Assembly (NCBI GenBank): GCA_030762935.1
Contig: CM060900.1
Coordinates: 283,856,284-283,920,283, forward strand
DNA: 64,000 nucleotides
DNA from: Hymenopus coronatus
Taxonomy: Eukaryota > Arthropoda > Insecta > Mantodea > Hymenopodidae
Direction: 5' to 3'
The position numbers were made by a program, and so were the translations under genes. The notes beneath the pieces were generated by a model. That model was not told where the DNA came from. It was given only the letters and a program-made list of their open reading frames with translations, and did no database searches. This document shows positions 1 to 11,370 of this stretch, one piece after another. The first letter of the stretch is position 1, and every line of letters starts with the position of its first letter.

Positions 1-126
1 TTCAGATCTTTAAAAAATATTTTATTTGTTTTGCACATATTTTTTACCTTTTAGTACATATTTTTAACATTTTAGTGCATAAAAAATAAATATTTCCAAG
101 TTTTAGCACCTAAAATCCCAAGCCCT

Positions 127-206
<80 letters not shown>
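127..206. repeat. (CAT)n microsatellite
   Basis: About 80 bp of nearly pure CAT/ATC triplets. The bases just before it (CTAAAATCCCA) resemble the 3' end of the family A non-LTR elements in this window, which also run into ATC triplets, so it may be the tail of a lost copy. Confidence 0.9.
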
Positions 207-207
<1 letters not shown>

Positions 208-261
208 TATCATTATCATCACCACTATTATTATTCCTGCTACAATTCTATTACAATTATA

Positions 262-263
262 AA

Positions 264-336
<73 letters not shown>

Positions 337-960
337 GTTATTATTATTATTATTGTTGTTGTTGTTATTATTTTTATCATTACTATCAGTATTATCATTA
401 TTTTATTATTATTATTATTATTTTATTACTATTATTATTATTATTATTAGTAGTAGTAGTAGTAGTAGTAGTAGTAATAGTGGTAGTGGTGGTGGTGGCG
501 GCGGTGGCGGAAGCAGCGGCAGCAGCAGTAGTATTATTGATATTATGATTACTATTATGGCTACTATTATTATTATTATTATTATTATTACTATTATGGC
601 TACTATTATTATGATTATTATTATTATTATCATTATTTTAATAAACATTATTAATATGATTATTATGATGATTATAATGATGATTATTACTACAATTGTT
701 TATACTATTAATATCATTATAGATACTATTATTGATAATAATATTTTTAATATTATAATGATTATTATTACTCTTATGATTACTATTATTTTATTGTTAT
801 AATAAATAATATAAATAATAAATATAATTATTAATATAATTATGATAATGATTATTACTATAATTGTTAATCCTATTATTATAATCATTATTAATAATAA
901 CAATAATAATAATAGTAATAATAATAGTAGTAGTAGTAATAACAATAATAATAACAATAA
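262..960. repeat. Compound ATT/AGT/GGT triplet array
   Basis: Pure ATT triplets run from 262 to about 335. They pass into a degenerate mix of ATT, GTT, AGT, GGT and GGC triplets, then AT-rich imperfect triplets up to 960, where a non-LTR element begins. Long open frames here only encode Leu/Ile/Ser/Gly runs and are not genes. Confidence 0.9.
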
Positions 961-962
961 TA

Positions 963-1376
963 TGGGCCTACTACGTTAGGTACGGTTTGAGTCCCAACCC
1001 AATTTTGCCTCCTTCTGTGTGGGGAGGGTGGCAGTAGGTGAAAATGCCCAGCAACGTGTAGGCCGTGCGTGGAGTCCTGTGTCGGTGGAAACGGTTAAGG
1101 GTTGCATACCTGAGCCTAGACTGCTGGCTTTCAGTAACTGGGGAGGGTGCGTCGCCTAATACATCACTTTGGCTTCTGTTTCATCTAAACGGGAGGCTAG
1201 GGACTAACCCACCCCTAGTCAATCGGACAAGGCTAGGTATTATACCGAACTCCAGGTTGAGTGGGACGGCGAGCCTGCTATATCCCCTGTGTAGCCCTGT
1301 CACCCCAGTGGGGAGACCCCTCGTTGGGCTTCTTTGTGGGTGGGGAGCACTGGGGAACTAATATAAATTATATTTT
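963..1376 (+). promoter_or_regulatory. 5' leader / internal promoter region of family A copy 1
   Basis: GC-richer leader before ORF1. It matches the leader of the minus-strand copy (19,434-19,891), including the stretch around CCAGTGGGGAGACC. LINEs of this kind normally carry an internal promoter at the extreme 5' end, so the conserved start is the likely promoter. A frame at 1,065-1,361 stays open and resembles the same frame in the other copy, but coding is unproven. Confidence 0.6.
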
Positions 1377-2746
1377 ATGGCACCTAAAGCTAAACCTTTC
1401 AATATGAGTAAAGACGTAGAAAAGAAATATTCGAGGAGTTATGTGGTCCTCGTTACTTGGTTTTTTATAGGACAGAGAAGGGAAAGCAGTTTTCAACCAT
1501 AAGCCCTTTTATTATTCAAAAGGGTAATGACAACATTGCTTGTCCAGTAAAGTAGAGCTCAACACGGCACTCCCCTGTTCGAAGCCAATTGCGCTTCCCA
1601 GGCAGCTAGAATACTGAAAGCCTCAATGTTAGCCAGCTATCCCGTAAAATTCGAAGTGCATAGATCGTTAAACTCCTCACGTAGTGTAGTAACCACCTGC
1701 GCACTAGACGGTTTATCCGTTGAGGAGTTAAAGGAGAATCTTTCGGCTCAAAATGTTGTATCTGTTAATCGGGTTCAGCGCAAGGTGAATGATGAATTCG
1801 TGCCTACCCGTACCCTGTTTCTGACTTTTGATCGGGTTGACCTCCCTCAAATGATCAAGGCAGGGTATGAAGCTATCGAGGTTAGGCCGTATATTTCAAA
1901 CCCGCTCCGGTGTTACAAATGCCAACGTTCTGGCTACACCAGCGAGATGTGCAACGGCAAATCCACCGGCGTCAACTGTGGTAACGTCTCCCACGATGGT
2001 GTTTGTGATTGACCTCCATCGTGTGTGGATTGTAACGGGCAGCATCCATCTAGTTCCCCAGACTGTCCCCGTTTTGCAGAGGAGAAAGCGATCCAGGAGA
2101 TACAGGTGACAGGTGTCCTTCTCTACGCCCGTAAGCTCCTGCGACTTGGCAAACCCTGCTCCCGAGATCAGCTACCTATAGCCCTATTGTAGTTAAATCG
2201 GTACCGACTCGAGAAATCGCAACACAGACCGGCCATTTAAACGGGGCCACCATATCAGAAAAAGTTTTCGTAGCCAGAGCACTAACAAAGTCCTCGACAT
2301 CTACTTCTACGACGGCATTACGATCTGTCAAATCCGCCAACATTAAGACTAGTCCAGTACAATTATCACCCCGACCCTCGACCTTGGGAAGTAGGACTGG
2401 CAAGCTCAAAACCTCTACCGCACCGAATATTTCGTTCAAGATCAGCTATGTACGAAACGACTTCTTGAAACACAGTGTAAAGTCCACTCCCAAAACATCT
2501 CGGAAAGGGAAAATTTCACAGCACTCTCCTCGTCGATCCTCTTCTGAGGACCCTTCTGAGGGGAGGATAGATCGGCGACGACCATCTTGGCCGAGTAGTA
2601 CCTCTAATCAGTTCGGAAACCTCGAACAGAAATTTTTCATTGGAAAGGGTCCTTTCCCGTGGAGAAGATGGAACAGGAGGACTCCGTCCTTACTACTAGA
2701 CGGACAGTGCGTAAGTGACAGGATCGTGCTCCTGAACAAAGTGTAA
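1377..2746 (+). pseudogene. Family A ORF1 (gag-like nucleic-acid-binding protein), broken
   Basis: ORF1 proteins of LINEs bind the element RNA and form the cytoplasmic RNP. ATG at 1,377 opens MAPKAKPFNMSKDVEKKY, alignable with MENPKPKSNMRGKDVVE in the minus-strand copy. An intact block at 1,626-2,012 holds the conserved core (SSRSVVTTCALDG, RTLFLTFDRVDLPQ) and the first CCHC knuckle starting CYKCQRSGYTSEMC, followed by C-x2-C-x4-H-x4-C. Further Cys-rich knuckles follow after a stop at 2,010. The C-terminal Ser/Arg-rich part continues in other frames and includes TREIATQT, also seen in the sister copy. Several stops and shifts make it nonfunctional. Confidence 0.8.
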
Positions 2747-2844
2747 GTCCGACACTGAAGAAAAACAAATTACACCGACCAGCACAGCCTCATTTGCAGA
2801 AACGGCTTTCCATTTAGCCCTTAGCCCATACTATAGACTATTCC

Positions 2845-5800
2845 ATGGCTATCCTACAGTGGAACATATGTGGCGTTAGACCACATCAACCAGAGCTTTA
2901 ATTGCTATTGCACCAGAATTACCCTTTGGTTGTATGCCTATAAGAGACAAAGCTCCGTCCTCAGGACTGTGTTACGATCAAGCAGTACTCTTCCGTGCGG
3001 TGTGACTTATCACAGGAAGCTGGTGTTCCGACACATGGTGGCACTATGTTGCTAATCCGAGATGATCTATTCGATGAATCCGTGCCCTTAACGTCTGTCA
3101 TCCACTCCGTCGCTGTACGGATTAAACTGCCTTCGCAACATTCACCATTTGTAGCTTCTACCTGTCTCCATCTGCCAACCTGTCGCTCACTGACATAGCA
3201 GACACAGTTACCAACACCATTTCTCTTGGTAGGCGACGTGAATGCCCATCACCCACTTTGGGGCTCACCTCGGGCATGTGCGAGAGGTAACCTAATTGCA
3301 GACTTCTTAGACAATAATAATCTACCTCTCTCGAACACCGGAGAGCCTACATCTCTTTCTGATGCCTTTCACAGTTTTTCACACCTTGACATAGCAGTTT
3401 GTTCACACAGTTATCAGTCTCATTCTGTTGGAATATCACCTCTGACTTGCATTCTAGTGACCACTTTCCGTGTCTTATTAGTCTCCTAACACATGACATG
3501 TTTGACCCGTTTACCCAGCTGGCGCTTAGATCAAGCCAACTTGCAACAGTATTCGTGCTTGGCGGTTTTTGCCTACGATGATCACGATTCTGTGAACTCT
3601 TTATTCGAACATCTCACAGAGAAAACTCTTTCTGCTGCTGAGCAATCCATTCCACGTTCGGCTGTCCAAAACCGTCGATTTCCGGTGTCTTGGTGGACCG
3701 ATGAATGTCGGAATGCTATTCGTGATCGCAGACGTGCTCTGAGGGTTTTCCAACGTCGCCCTATGCTTGCTAACTTAATACACTATAAGAGAATGCGTGC
3801 TAAATGTCGACATATTATTAATGGTAGCAAAAAAGGCGTCCTGGAACAACTTTGTAGCTTCCTCTAACGGACGTACCCTTCCTCTGTTGTAAGGGATAAG
3901 TTGAGACGTGTGGCCGACAAATTAACACATATGCAGTTCGCTGGTCTCAAAACAGCCGTCGGTATTGCTGTTAATACATTTGACGTGGCTAACACTTTAG
4001 GTTGTGTTTTCGCTCAGGTGTCTAGCTCAGACAATCACACCCCTGAGTTCCGTAGAATTAAGAATCAGGCGGAAACTCAAGGGTACTCCTTTCGTTCTGG
4101 AAACCTTGAAGATTACAACTGCGTTTTCATAATGGCGGAATTAGCCCACGCAATTACATCTTCGCGGAACTCTGCACCTCGTCCAGATGGCATCCACGTC
4201 CAAATATTGCAACATCTTTCTCCTATCTTGATCTATAATCGGGTCTGCGTTTTTTTTTTGTTTTTTTTGGTAGTGTTTAACGCTCGCTTTTACTACTTGT
4301 GTCACCGCAGGCGATGACACTGGTGATGCATGGAATGAAGATTGAGCACCGGTGGAATGAGGTGGTGGGGGAAACCGGAGAACCCGGACAAAACCTGCCC
4401 CTGCGCCGCTTTGTCCACCACAAATCTCATATGCGGTCGCTTGGGATCAAACCCGGGCCGACTAGTTGAAAGGCAAGTGGTATAACCACTCGGCCATGGC
4501 GCGGCCCCCGCGGCGCACTTTTCCAGACAAATGGCGGGAGGCCACCGTTATACCTATTCTGAAACCTGGAAAGGACCGTCATCTTCCTTCCAGCTATCGT
4601 CCTATTTCCCTCACGAGTTGCATTTGCAAAGTGATGGAACACATCACCAATGGACGGCTGGTGTGGTAGCTGGAATCCAACAATCTGTTGACTAATTCTC
4701 AGTGCGGTTTTCGAAGACGTCGATCAGCGGCTGACCATGGCTCTGTATGGGCATCCACGCAGATTATAAACGGCATTGTTAAGAATTGTCAAATTGGGAT
4801 ATTTTTTGACCTCGGGAAAGTTTATGACTAATGTTGGCGAGCAGGGATATTACGTTCCCTCCGCAAGTGGAATATACTCGAAAGCCAATCGTTGTTCTTT
4901 CAGGAGTTAATGCGGAACCGCGTTTTCCGAGTGAGTGTCCGCTCGATGTTTTCTAGCCATTTTATTGTAGAGAACGGAGTGCCGCAGGGCTGGAATACTA
5001 AGCGTGATGTTGTTTGCTATAGCAATCAATTCCACATCTCATTGTGTTCCCCCAGGTGTCACGTCCTGTCTATTCGTGGATGATTTTGCCATCTTCTGTA
5101 CTTCTCAGCGTTCACAGTTTATGGAACGATATCTGCAACGGTGTTTGGACCATCTCTGTGATTGGAGCTTGAAACACGGCTTTCTTTTCACTGCTGAGAA
5201 GACGGTCTGTGTTAACTTCTGGCGCACTAGGTGGCGATATCCTCCGTCTCTTTCGCGTCTGGCTGGATTTACTTCCTTTCGTAGATGAGACGAGATTCCT
5301 TGGGTCGATTTCCGATCGGAAACTGTGTTGGTCACCACATATAGCACAGCTGAAAGCGCCATGTGACCCTTCTCTCAATATTTTACGAATACTAGCTGAC
5401 AAAACTTGGGGAGCGGATCCGACAGTGTTGTTTCATCTTTATCGCTTGCTTCATTGCTTCGATCGAAGTTGGACTATGGCTGCATTGTTTATTCTTCAGC
5501 GCGACCATCTGTACACAGAGGATTAGACACAGTTCATAATCAGGGTATTCGTGTAGTGGTTGGAGTATTTCCAACCAGCCCAGTTGTTAGCCTCTACTCC
5601 GAAACGGAAGAACACCCTCTGCGATGTCGGTGTGATGTCTTGCCAGCTAATTATGGCTGTGGGCTTAAGTGGATTTCTGGACATCCAGCGCGTCACCTCC
5701 CCCCCCCCCCTCCCCCGAGCTGGACGAACGACAAGGCCATAACTCTCTGAGTTCAAGACAAGCAGGTTTTCGTTTCCATGAGCGTCTTCGGCAGCACAAT

Positions 5801-6797
5801 ATTGGCATGTCTAGGATGTTTCCGAAGGGGGAAAGCATGTACCCTCCTCGGTTACGTGCTACCCCCATGTTGATCCGGCATGGCGGTTTACACGGAATCT
5901 GTTAAGCCCATGTGTAGTATCCGTAGCTGTCTTTTTTTTGTTTTTTTTTTGTTTTTTTTTGTTTTTTTTTTGTTTTTTTTAGAATTTTTATCCAAATACA
6001 GTGGCCGTATTAGTATATATACCGATGGTAGTAAATGTCCCGACGGTGTTGGACGTGCCTTTGTCACTGGGACCGAGACATTTTATTTAGTTTGCCTAGT
6101 AGCACATCCATTTGTTCTGCCCAGCTGTATGCTATTTTCGTGCTCTTTTGTATATTCGACGTCAAAAATTAGGTGACTGCCTTATTCTTAGTGATGCCCT
6201 TAGAGCCCTTCAGAGCATTCATGAGTTTTACAATTATCCTTTAGTGCAACGCATTCAGGACGTCCTCCACATTTTGCACGCTTCTAGTGTTAATGTGGAG
6301 TGCTCATAGATTCCTAGATACATTGGCTTGCCAGGGAATGCATTGACGGATTTGGCAGCGAAGTCGACAGTCACACCAGTTCAACATCGGAAGATTTTAG
6401 GGTGGTTGTGCGGAGAGCTGTCTTTTCGGGTTGGTATGCGGAGTGGTCGACTCTCCGCGGTGACAACAAGCTTAGGGAGGTGAAGGACCTCCCTATCAAC
6501 AGCGTAACCTCCTTTCGTTTATCCCGCCGAGGGGAGGTAAATATTAGCTCGACTACGACCTGGCCACTTTAGTTTTACCCATACCTACCTTTAGAAGCAC
6601 GAACCTGCTCCTGTCTGTGCGCTCTATGGAGAGGGACAGTCAGATGTCATGTATTACTGGAGTGTGGTCACCTAGCACACATTCGATCATCTATAGGCAC
6701 GTCAGCCTCTCTTACGGAGGTGTTGGCAGATGATCCAAGAGCAATGGACAGGGTTTATAAACTTTTAGCGCAAGTTTCTTTTACTTTGAGGTTTTAG
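2845..6797 (+). pseudogene. Family A ORF2 (endonuclease-RT-RNase H), broken
   Basis: ATG at 2,845 begins MAILQWNICGVR, the usual start of an APE-type endonuclease. The GDVNAHHPLWG motif lies at 3,232-3,264. A Trp/Arg-rich linker (PVSWWTDECRNAIRDRRRAL) follows. RT fingers (REATVIPILKPGKDRHLPSS) start near 4,535, the catalytic FVDD lies near 5,080, and the thumb runs to about 5,530. RNase H is marked by IYTDGSK near 6,018 and SDALRAL near 6,192. A CCHC-like finger (CHVLLEC) precedes the stop at 6,795-6,797. The gene has many frameshifts, a SINE at 4,250-4,506, and a T-rich tract of about 50 bp at 5,930-5,980. Confidence 0.85.
4250..4506 (-). mobile_element. tRNA-derived SINE, family SINE-A, copy 1
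   Basis: Read on the minus strand it starts GGCCGCGCCATGGCCGAGTG (A-box TGGCCGAGTGG) with a B-box like GGTTTGATCCC, then a unique body (CGGTTTCCCCC, ACCGGTGCTC) ending TTAAACACTACC and an A-run. It lies between the linker and RT parts of ORF2 of family A copy 1. Same family as copies at 13,773, 48,053 and 34,728. Confidence 0.9.
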
Positions 6798-7012
6798 TCT
6801 GTGGTAGTTGTATGCCGTGACAATGAAGCTGATTTTTAACTTTCAAGTAGTTAGTTTTTAATTTTTTAGTTTTAATGTTAGTTTTAGCGAGCTCTAGCTT
6901 CAAGGCTGGTTAGATATTTTCCTTTGGTTTTATCCTCCGTTTATCTTTAGTTTTACCTGTGTGTTATTTTTCAATGGTGTTTTAGTACTGGTTATTGCCA
7001 GAGTTTTATCAT

Positions 7013-7047
7013 AAGGGCGCTAAGGACCTCGGTAGTTGAGCGCCCTT
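7013..7047 (+). other. 3'-terminal hairpin of family A copy 1
   Basis: AAGGGCGCT at 7,013-7,021 pairs perfectly with AGCGCCCTT at 7,039-7,047 around a 17-nt loop, immediately before the ATC-triplet tail. The same stem recurs at the 3' end of every family A and B copy here, so it is a likely recognition structure for the element's reverse transcriptase (inference). Confidence 0.75.
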
Positions 7048-7160
7048 AAATATCATCATCATTTGTATTCGCGCCTTTTCTGATATCTGATGTTTGGTAA
7101 TGTTAACATGTTGCTATAGAAGAAGTATAATATTTCAGTATTATGTATTCACAACATCAT

Positions 7161-7427
7161 TTTTAATTGCTTGATTTGTATAGCTCCCTTTAACTTCAAT
7201 GGTCATATAGGGGGCTTCGACTTATGAAACAGCTTGTGTTACTGTAGGTTTAGAACTTTTGGTTAATCAGTTTTATACTACTAAACACACGCCCATTCTT
7301 ATTTTCCAAACCTTGTAGGTGTTGGGAAAAATTCTGGTTAAAGCAAAATTCGCCGTCCCAGCCGTCAATCGAACCCGGGACCTCCGTGTCAAAAGTCAGC
7401 TCGCTACACACTCGGGCAAGGAGGCAG
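7161..7427 (-). mobile_element. tRNA-derived SINE, family SINE-B, copy 1
   Basis: On the minus strand it begins CTGCCTCCTTGCCCGAGTG, has a B-box GGTTCGATTG and ends in a block reading AAAGGGAGCTATACAAATC. The same arrangement is found at 63,172-63,431. It lies in otherwise featureless sequence. Confidence 0.8.
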
Positions 7428-8611
7428 TCTTATTTTCTGATATTATAGTTAAGTACATTGAATGTTAAACACTGTTTCTTCTGTTGATTGTAGATCTGAT
7501 TAGAGGCAGTGGTTGTAGGTGTGTTAATGCAAAATTGCTTTGTCAGTTAGGTTCTATCAAACAGAAATGGAGTTCCATTTCCTTCTGTTTTATATGCTTT
7601 TAATGTAATAAAGAGCTCGACATGAAATTTTGTAATCAAACCATATATGCAGACTCCACCTGAAACATGCTTTTTCGGCGTGATGTAAGTGGAAGGAAAC
7701 ATTCTTTAGCAGAAACGTAAACATGGGTTGAGATGTCATGATAGCCAATATTAAAATACACAATGTCAATCAAGCCTTATTCTTCTGTTACCTCATGCTA
7801 TTCAAGATAAGTACTTTTCAGAAAAAGGGCCTTACTTAATTATTCCTTATTATTGAGACATTAGCGGAAATCATTAGGTTAGTCAGATCTTTTATAATGC
7901 ATTGCAATGTAATTGTCATGGAAACTCGGTTCTCCTTGCATTTTCTTGAATAAACCAATAAATATGAAACTACGTCACTTACAGTTTGAGAAAGTTGAAG
8001 TAGTATAAAATTGAAGTCAATAAAGTAGAGTTTTGGAGTTTTACTGTCCTCAGATATACACCTGCTAACATTTTTCTGAAAAAGGTCAATTGATCTTTTC
8101 AGCTAATCAGTGTCCTCCTTGTGCTTCTCTATCTTTGACTTGAATGAATCAGACATCATTAAAATGAGATTTTCTTTTATATATGTAATTCACTCTTGTA
8201 AGTCTAAATAAGAGCAGAACTGTTTTCATTACATGTTATTTCGTTGTACATTAGAAATAAAAACATTTAATATGCTAAAGCGCTTGAAAATCATATGAAA
8301 AGACTACACTATTTGTCACTTTTGAAATGCAAGAAGCAAACGATATACATAGATTGGAGATTTCATTCGGCATGTCAATGTCTATTATTCAAAATCGTAA
8401 TAGCTATTCTTAGAGGAATTCCGAGAAAAAAAATCATCAATGTAAAGATTGATTCGAGACTCATTTGTTTGAAATTATATAGTTATGATGTAAAGGTTGT
8501 AACTTTGCGAATTTTCGCATTCTTAGGTGCTATTCACATACTATCACTATACTTCTAAAAATTGTTTTGTTAATGTTCGGTCGCTCTCGCTCTCAAATCG
8601 TGTAGTCGTTG
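7428..8611. other. No recognisable feature
   Basis: AT-rich sequence with no convincing coding frame, RNA gene or repeat match inside the window. An open frame of 87 codons near 8,295-8,558 has no recognisable motif. Confidence 0.6.
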
Positions 8612-8920
8612 TAATTCACGCATAGTTTGACGTGAAAAGGTTATATTGGCTCGAATGCGCATAGGCGCAGTTATTTTACATATAGGTTTCTGATTTGTTT
8701 TTTCACATAAGCCGTGTGAAAACACAGTCTTAATCTACCTATACAACATAGGTATCTGTTTATGAATGAACCTCGATCCATCTGTCCGCTCTGTGGAGAG
8801 CCTGTGACAGTATGTCACGTGTTGCTTGAGTGTCTTCCTCTAGCACTCATTCGCACATCCTTGCAACTGCCGACAAGTATAGCAGAGGTTTTGGCGGATG
8901 ATGACAGAGTGGTAGATAGG

Positions 8921-8971
<51 letters not shown>

Positions 8972-9172
8972 AGCACATGTGACTTTCGCACTGCGCGTTT
9001 AAGTTGTTTTTATACCTTGGAGGCCTCAATACTGTTTCACTATTTTAACATGTGTCGTTACTGTCTTTTATACTGAGTGCTACTTATCTCTTGACTGTTA
9101 CCACAAGTTTTAGCAGGGCGTTCAGGACCTTACAGTTGAGTGCCCTAAAACCGCATATAGCATCATCATCAT
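8612..9172 (+). mobile_element. Family A non-LTR element, 5'-truncated copy
   Basis: Contains only the C-terminal end of ORF2, including ICPLCGEPVTVCHVLLEC (C-x2-C-x7-H-x4-C finger), the 3' untranslated region and the ATC tail. A T-run of about 40 bp at 8,923-8,963 interrupts it. It is the partner of the 3' end of the long minus-strand copy at 14,345-15,000 within a large inverted repeat. Confidence 0.85.
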
Positions 9173-10105
9173 TATTATATAGCTGTTCATATAAAAACCG
9201 ATTTTTCTCTGTATACAACCGAGAGGGAAGAAATGCATGTATCTGCGTATTATTTGCTTGGAGGGTCCGAGTAAGGAAGTTTTTTTTCTAACAAAAGGCT
9301 CTGAATGGAGAGGGTAGGGAACGTGTTTACTATTGTCGCCAGCATTCTTCATCTGAAACAGGACAGACCATGCTTCGCTTTTGTAAGAGTATGTCTCAGT
9401 TTTCCTTGTTGTTTGTATTAGCCAAAAAGTGAGCAACCATGCGTAGTTTTTATTCACTGTGATTGTGATAATGATCTACTAAATATTCCCTTTTTTGAAA
9501 ATGTTTAGTAATGCACAATGGTAAGGTCATGTGATGTGCTTCAAGTGATAGATTATAATTCAAAGCTGAAATTAGAGAATAATGTGAAGTGAAGTTTTAG
9601 GATGTTTTAGTGGTTTCATAGCATTATTAACTGTCGTTTCTTGTAGAGGACTGACATTTCAGCAAATAAAAGTATATTATATAAAAGTCTTGTGATAATT
9701 ATACGAATAATTTTTTAATGGACTTGACGTATAATCCAAGTATGGAATGAAATGTAGGTGCAATTTCGTGAAGAATCTGTATCTTCCATTTCGCTATAGC
9801 GTAGGAAATGGAGTTATTTGCATTTTAATTAAAGTAAATAGTGTAATTAAAGTGTATAGAATTAATCGCGTATCTAATATTCGTACTGGATAGGGGATGA
9901 TAAAAGAATAAGAAAAGTCATGGACTTTTATTGTAACCTAAAGTATTTAAGTGTTTTTGCAATTTTATTTAGCGTAATCGAATTTACAATTTTTTGAATG
10001 TGGGGTGGTTATGATGTGAATGGTGCTTAAGGGTGCTCAACTGACGAGGTCATTAGCGCCCTTATGATAAGGTCCTGGCAATAACCAGAAATAAAACACC
10101 ATTTA
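8612..10105 (+). repeat. Left arm of a large inverted duplication
   Basis: This arm is a family A 3' end, about 840 bp of unique sequence (9,173-10,014) and the 3' end of an opposing family A element. Read in reverse complement it matches 13,120-15,000 at roughly 90% by eye, for example the segment containing CAGATGAAGAATGCTGGCGA in both arms. The spacer is about 3 kb. Confidence 0.85.
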
Positions 10106-11210
10106 AAGATCAAACACAGGTAAAAGTAGTGCTAAAAGTAGTATAAAACCAAAGTAAAATAACTGTACAGTCCTGAAGCCAGAGTTGGCGATAAAACTGT
10201 GGCTAAAACTGAAAGATTAAAAACCAACTACTTAAAAGTTAAAAATCCGCGTCAGTATCAGGGCATACAGCTACCACAGACTAAAATCTCAAGGTAAAAG
10301 AAACTTGTGCTAAATATTTAAAAACCCTGTCCACTGCTCTTAGATCATTAGCCAGGACCTCGGCAAGAGAGGCCTGCATACCCTTAGATGATCGAATGTG
10401 TGCCAGATGACCACACCAGCAACAAATGAGTAACTGACTGTGCCTCCCCACACAGCACACAGACAGGAGCAGTTTCGGGGCTTAAAAAAGGTAGCTGTGG
10501 GTAAAATTACAGAGATCAAGTTATCCAGGTAATACAACCTTCTCCCGTCGGGATAAACAAGAGAAGGTTACCCATTTGATAGGGAGGTCCTTCACCTCTC
10601 TAATCTTGTTACCGCGGAGAGCCGACCGATCCGCATGCCAGCCCGAAAATACTTCTCTCCGTACAACTACCCTAAAATCTTCCGCTGTTCAATAATTAAC
10701 AGTAAAACTGGATTCTGTGACTGCCGAATTCGCTGCCAAGCCCTCCCAATTCATTCCCCGGCAAGCCAATGTGTCCAGGAATCCATGCGCACTCCTCATA
10801 AACACCAGAAGTTGTGCTAAATGTGGAGGACGTCCTGAATGCGCTGCACTAAAGGATGACAATTCTACAGCTGACGAATGCTCTGAAGGGCACTGAGGGA
10901 ATCGCTAAGAGTATGGTAGTCACCTAGTTTTCGACGGCGAATATACAAAAGGGCTCGGTTTTTTGCATACAGCTCGGCAGAATAAATGGATGTGCTACTA
11001 GGCTAACCGTAAGTAGAAGTTTCACTACCAGTGACAAAGTAAATATGACACCGTCGGGGTACTTACTGCCATCGGCATATATACAAATAGGGCCACTGGA
11101 TTTTGATAAATATTCCAGACAACTACAGATACTATATACAGATTTCCCGTAAACCGTGCTCCCGGGATCGACATGGGAGGTAGCACTTAACCTTGTAAAA
11201 CAGCCTAGCG
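10015..11210 (-). mobile_element. Family A non-LTR element, 3' fragment
   Basis: Minus-strand remnant covering the 3' hairpin, the ORF2 C-terminal finger (decayed, 10,340-10,537) and RNase H with IYADGSKYPDGV near 11,050-11,090. Its upstream side ends abruptly at the triplet tail of a family B element at about 11,210, so the family B copy interrupts it or abuts it. Confidence 0.8.
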
Positions 11211-11232
11211 GCAGCGGCTGTGGAGGCGGTGG

Positions 11233-11235
11233 CGT

Positions 11236-11292
<57 letters not shown>

Positions 11293-11370
11293 CAGTAGCA
11301 GTGGCGGTGGCGGTGGTGGTTTGCGGCGGCGGCCGAGGCGGAGGCGGCGGCGGCAGTGGTAGTGGTAGTG
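11233..11370. repeat. (AGT)n/(GGC)n triplet tract
   Basis: AGT/GTA triplets then GGC/GGT-rich triplets. On the minus strand this is the ACT-type tail of the family B element that follows, equivalent to the (ACT)n tail at 33,701-33,807. Confidence 0.9.

Larger units (their letters stand above)
963..7062 (+). mobile_element. Family A non-LTR retrotransposon, copy 1, near full length
   Basis: An I-group-like LINE, about 6.1 kb. The 5' end GGGCCTACTACGTTAGGTAC matches the 5' ends of three other copies in the window. Order: 5' leader, ORF1 with zinc knuckles, ORF2 with APE endonuclease, reverse transcriptase, RNase H and a terminal CCHC finger, then a 3' untranslated region ending in a GC hairpin and ATC triplets. 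It is dead: ORF1 and ORF2 carry frameshifts and stops, and a SINE splits ORF2. Clade placement is inferred from the RNase H domain and microsatellite tail. Confidence 0.9.

Noticed and set aside
335..957. Leu/Ile/Ser-rich open frames on both strands
   Set aside because: Triplet microsatellite with no conserved motif or start context.
4427..4502. tRNA gene on the minus strand (A-box and B-box present)
   Set aside because: It is the head of SINE-A, present in several copies with an attached body and A-tail; the cloverleaf is not intact.
5665..5905. Proline/glycine-rich open frames on both strands
   Set aside because: They arise from a C-run inside LINE ORF2 and overlap conserved ORF2 sequence in another frame.
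9122..9457. Possible gene in the inverted-repeat arms (shared frame containing SEAWS..FQMKNAGDNSKH)
   Set aside because: The two arms differ by frame-breaking indels, and there is no recognisable domain; likeness is explained by the duplication.
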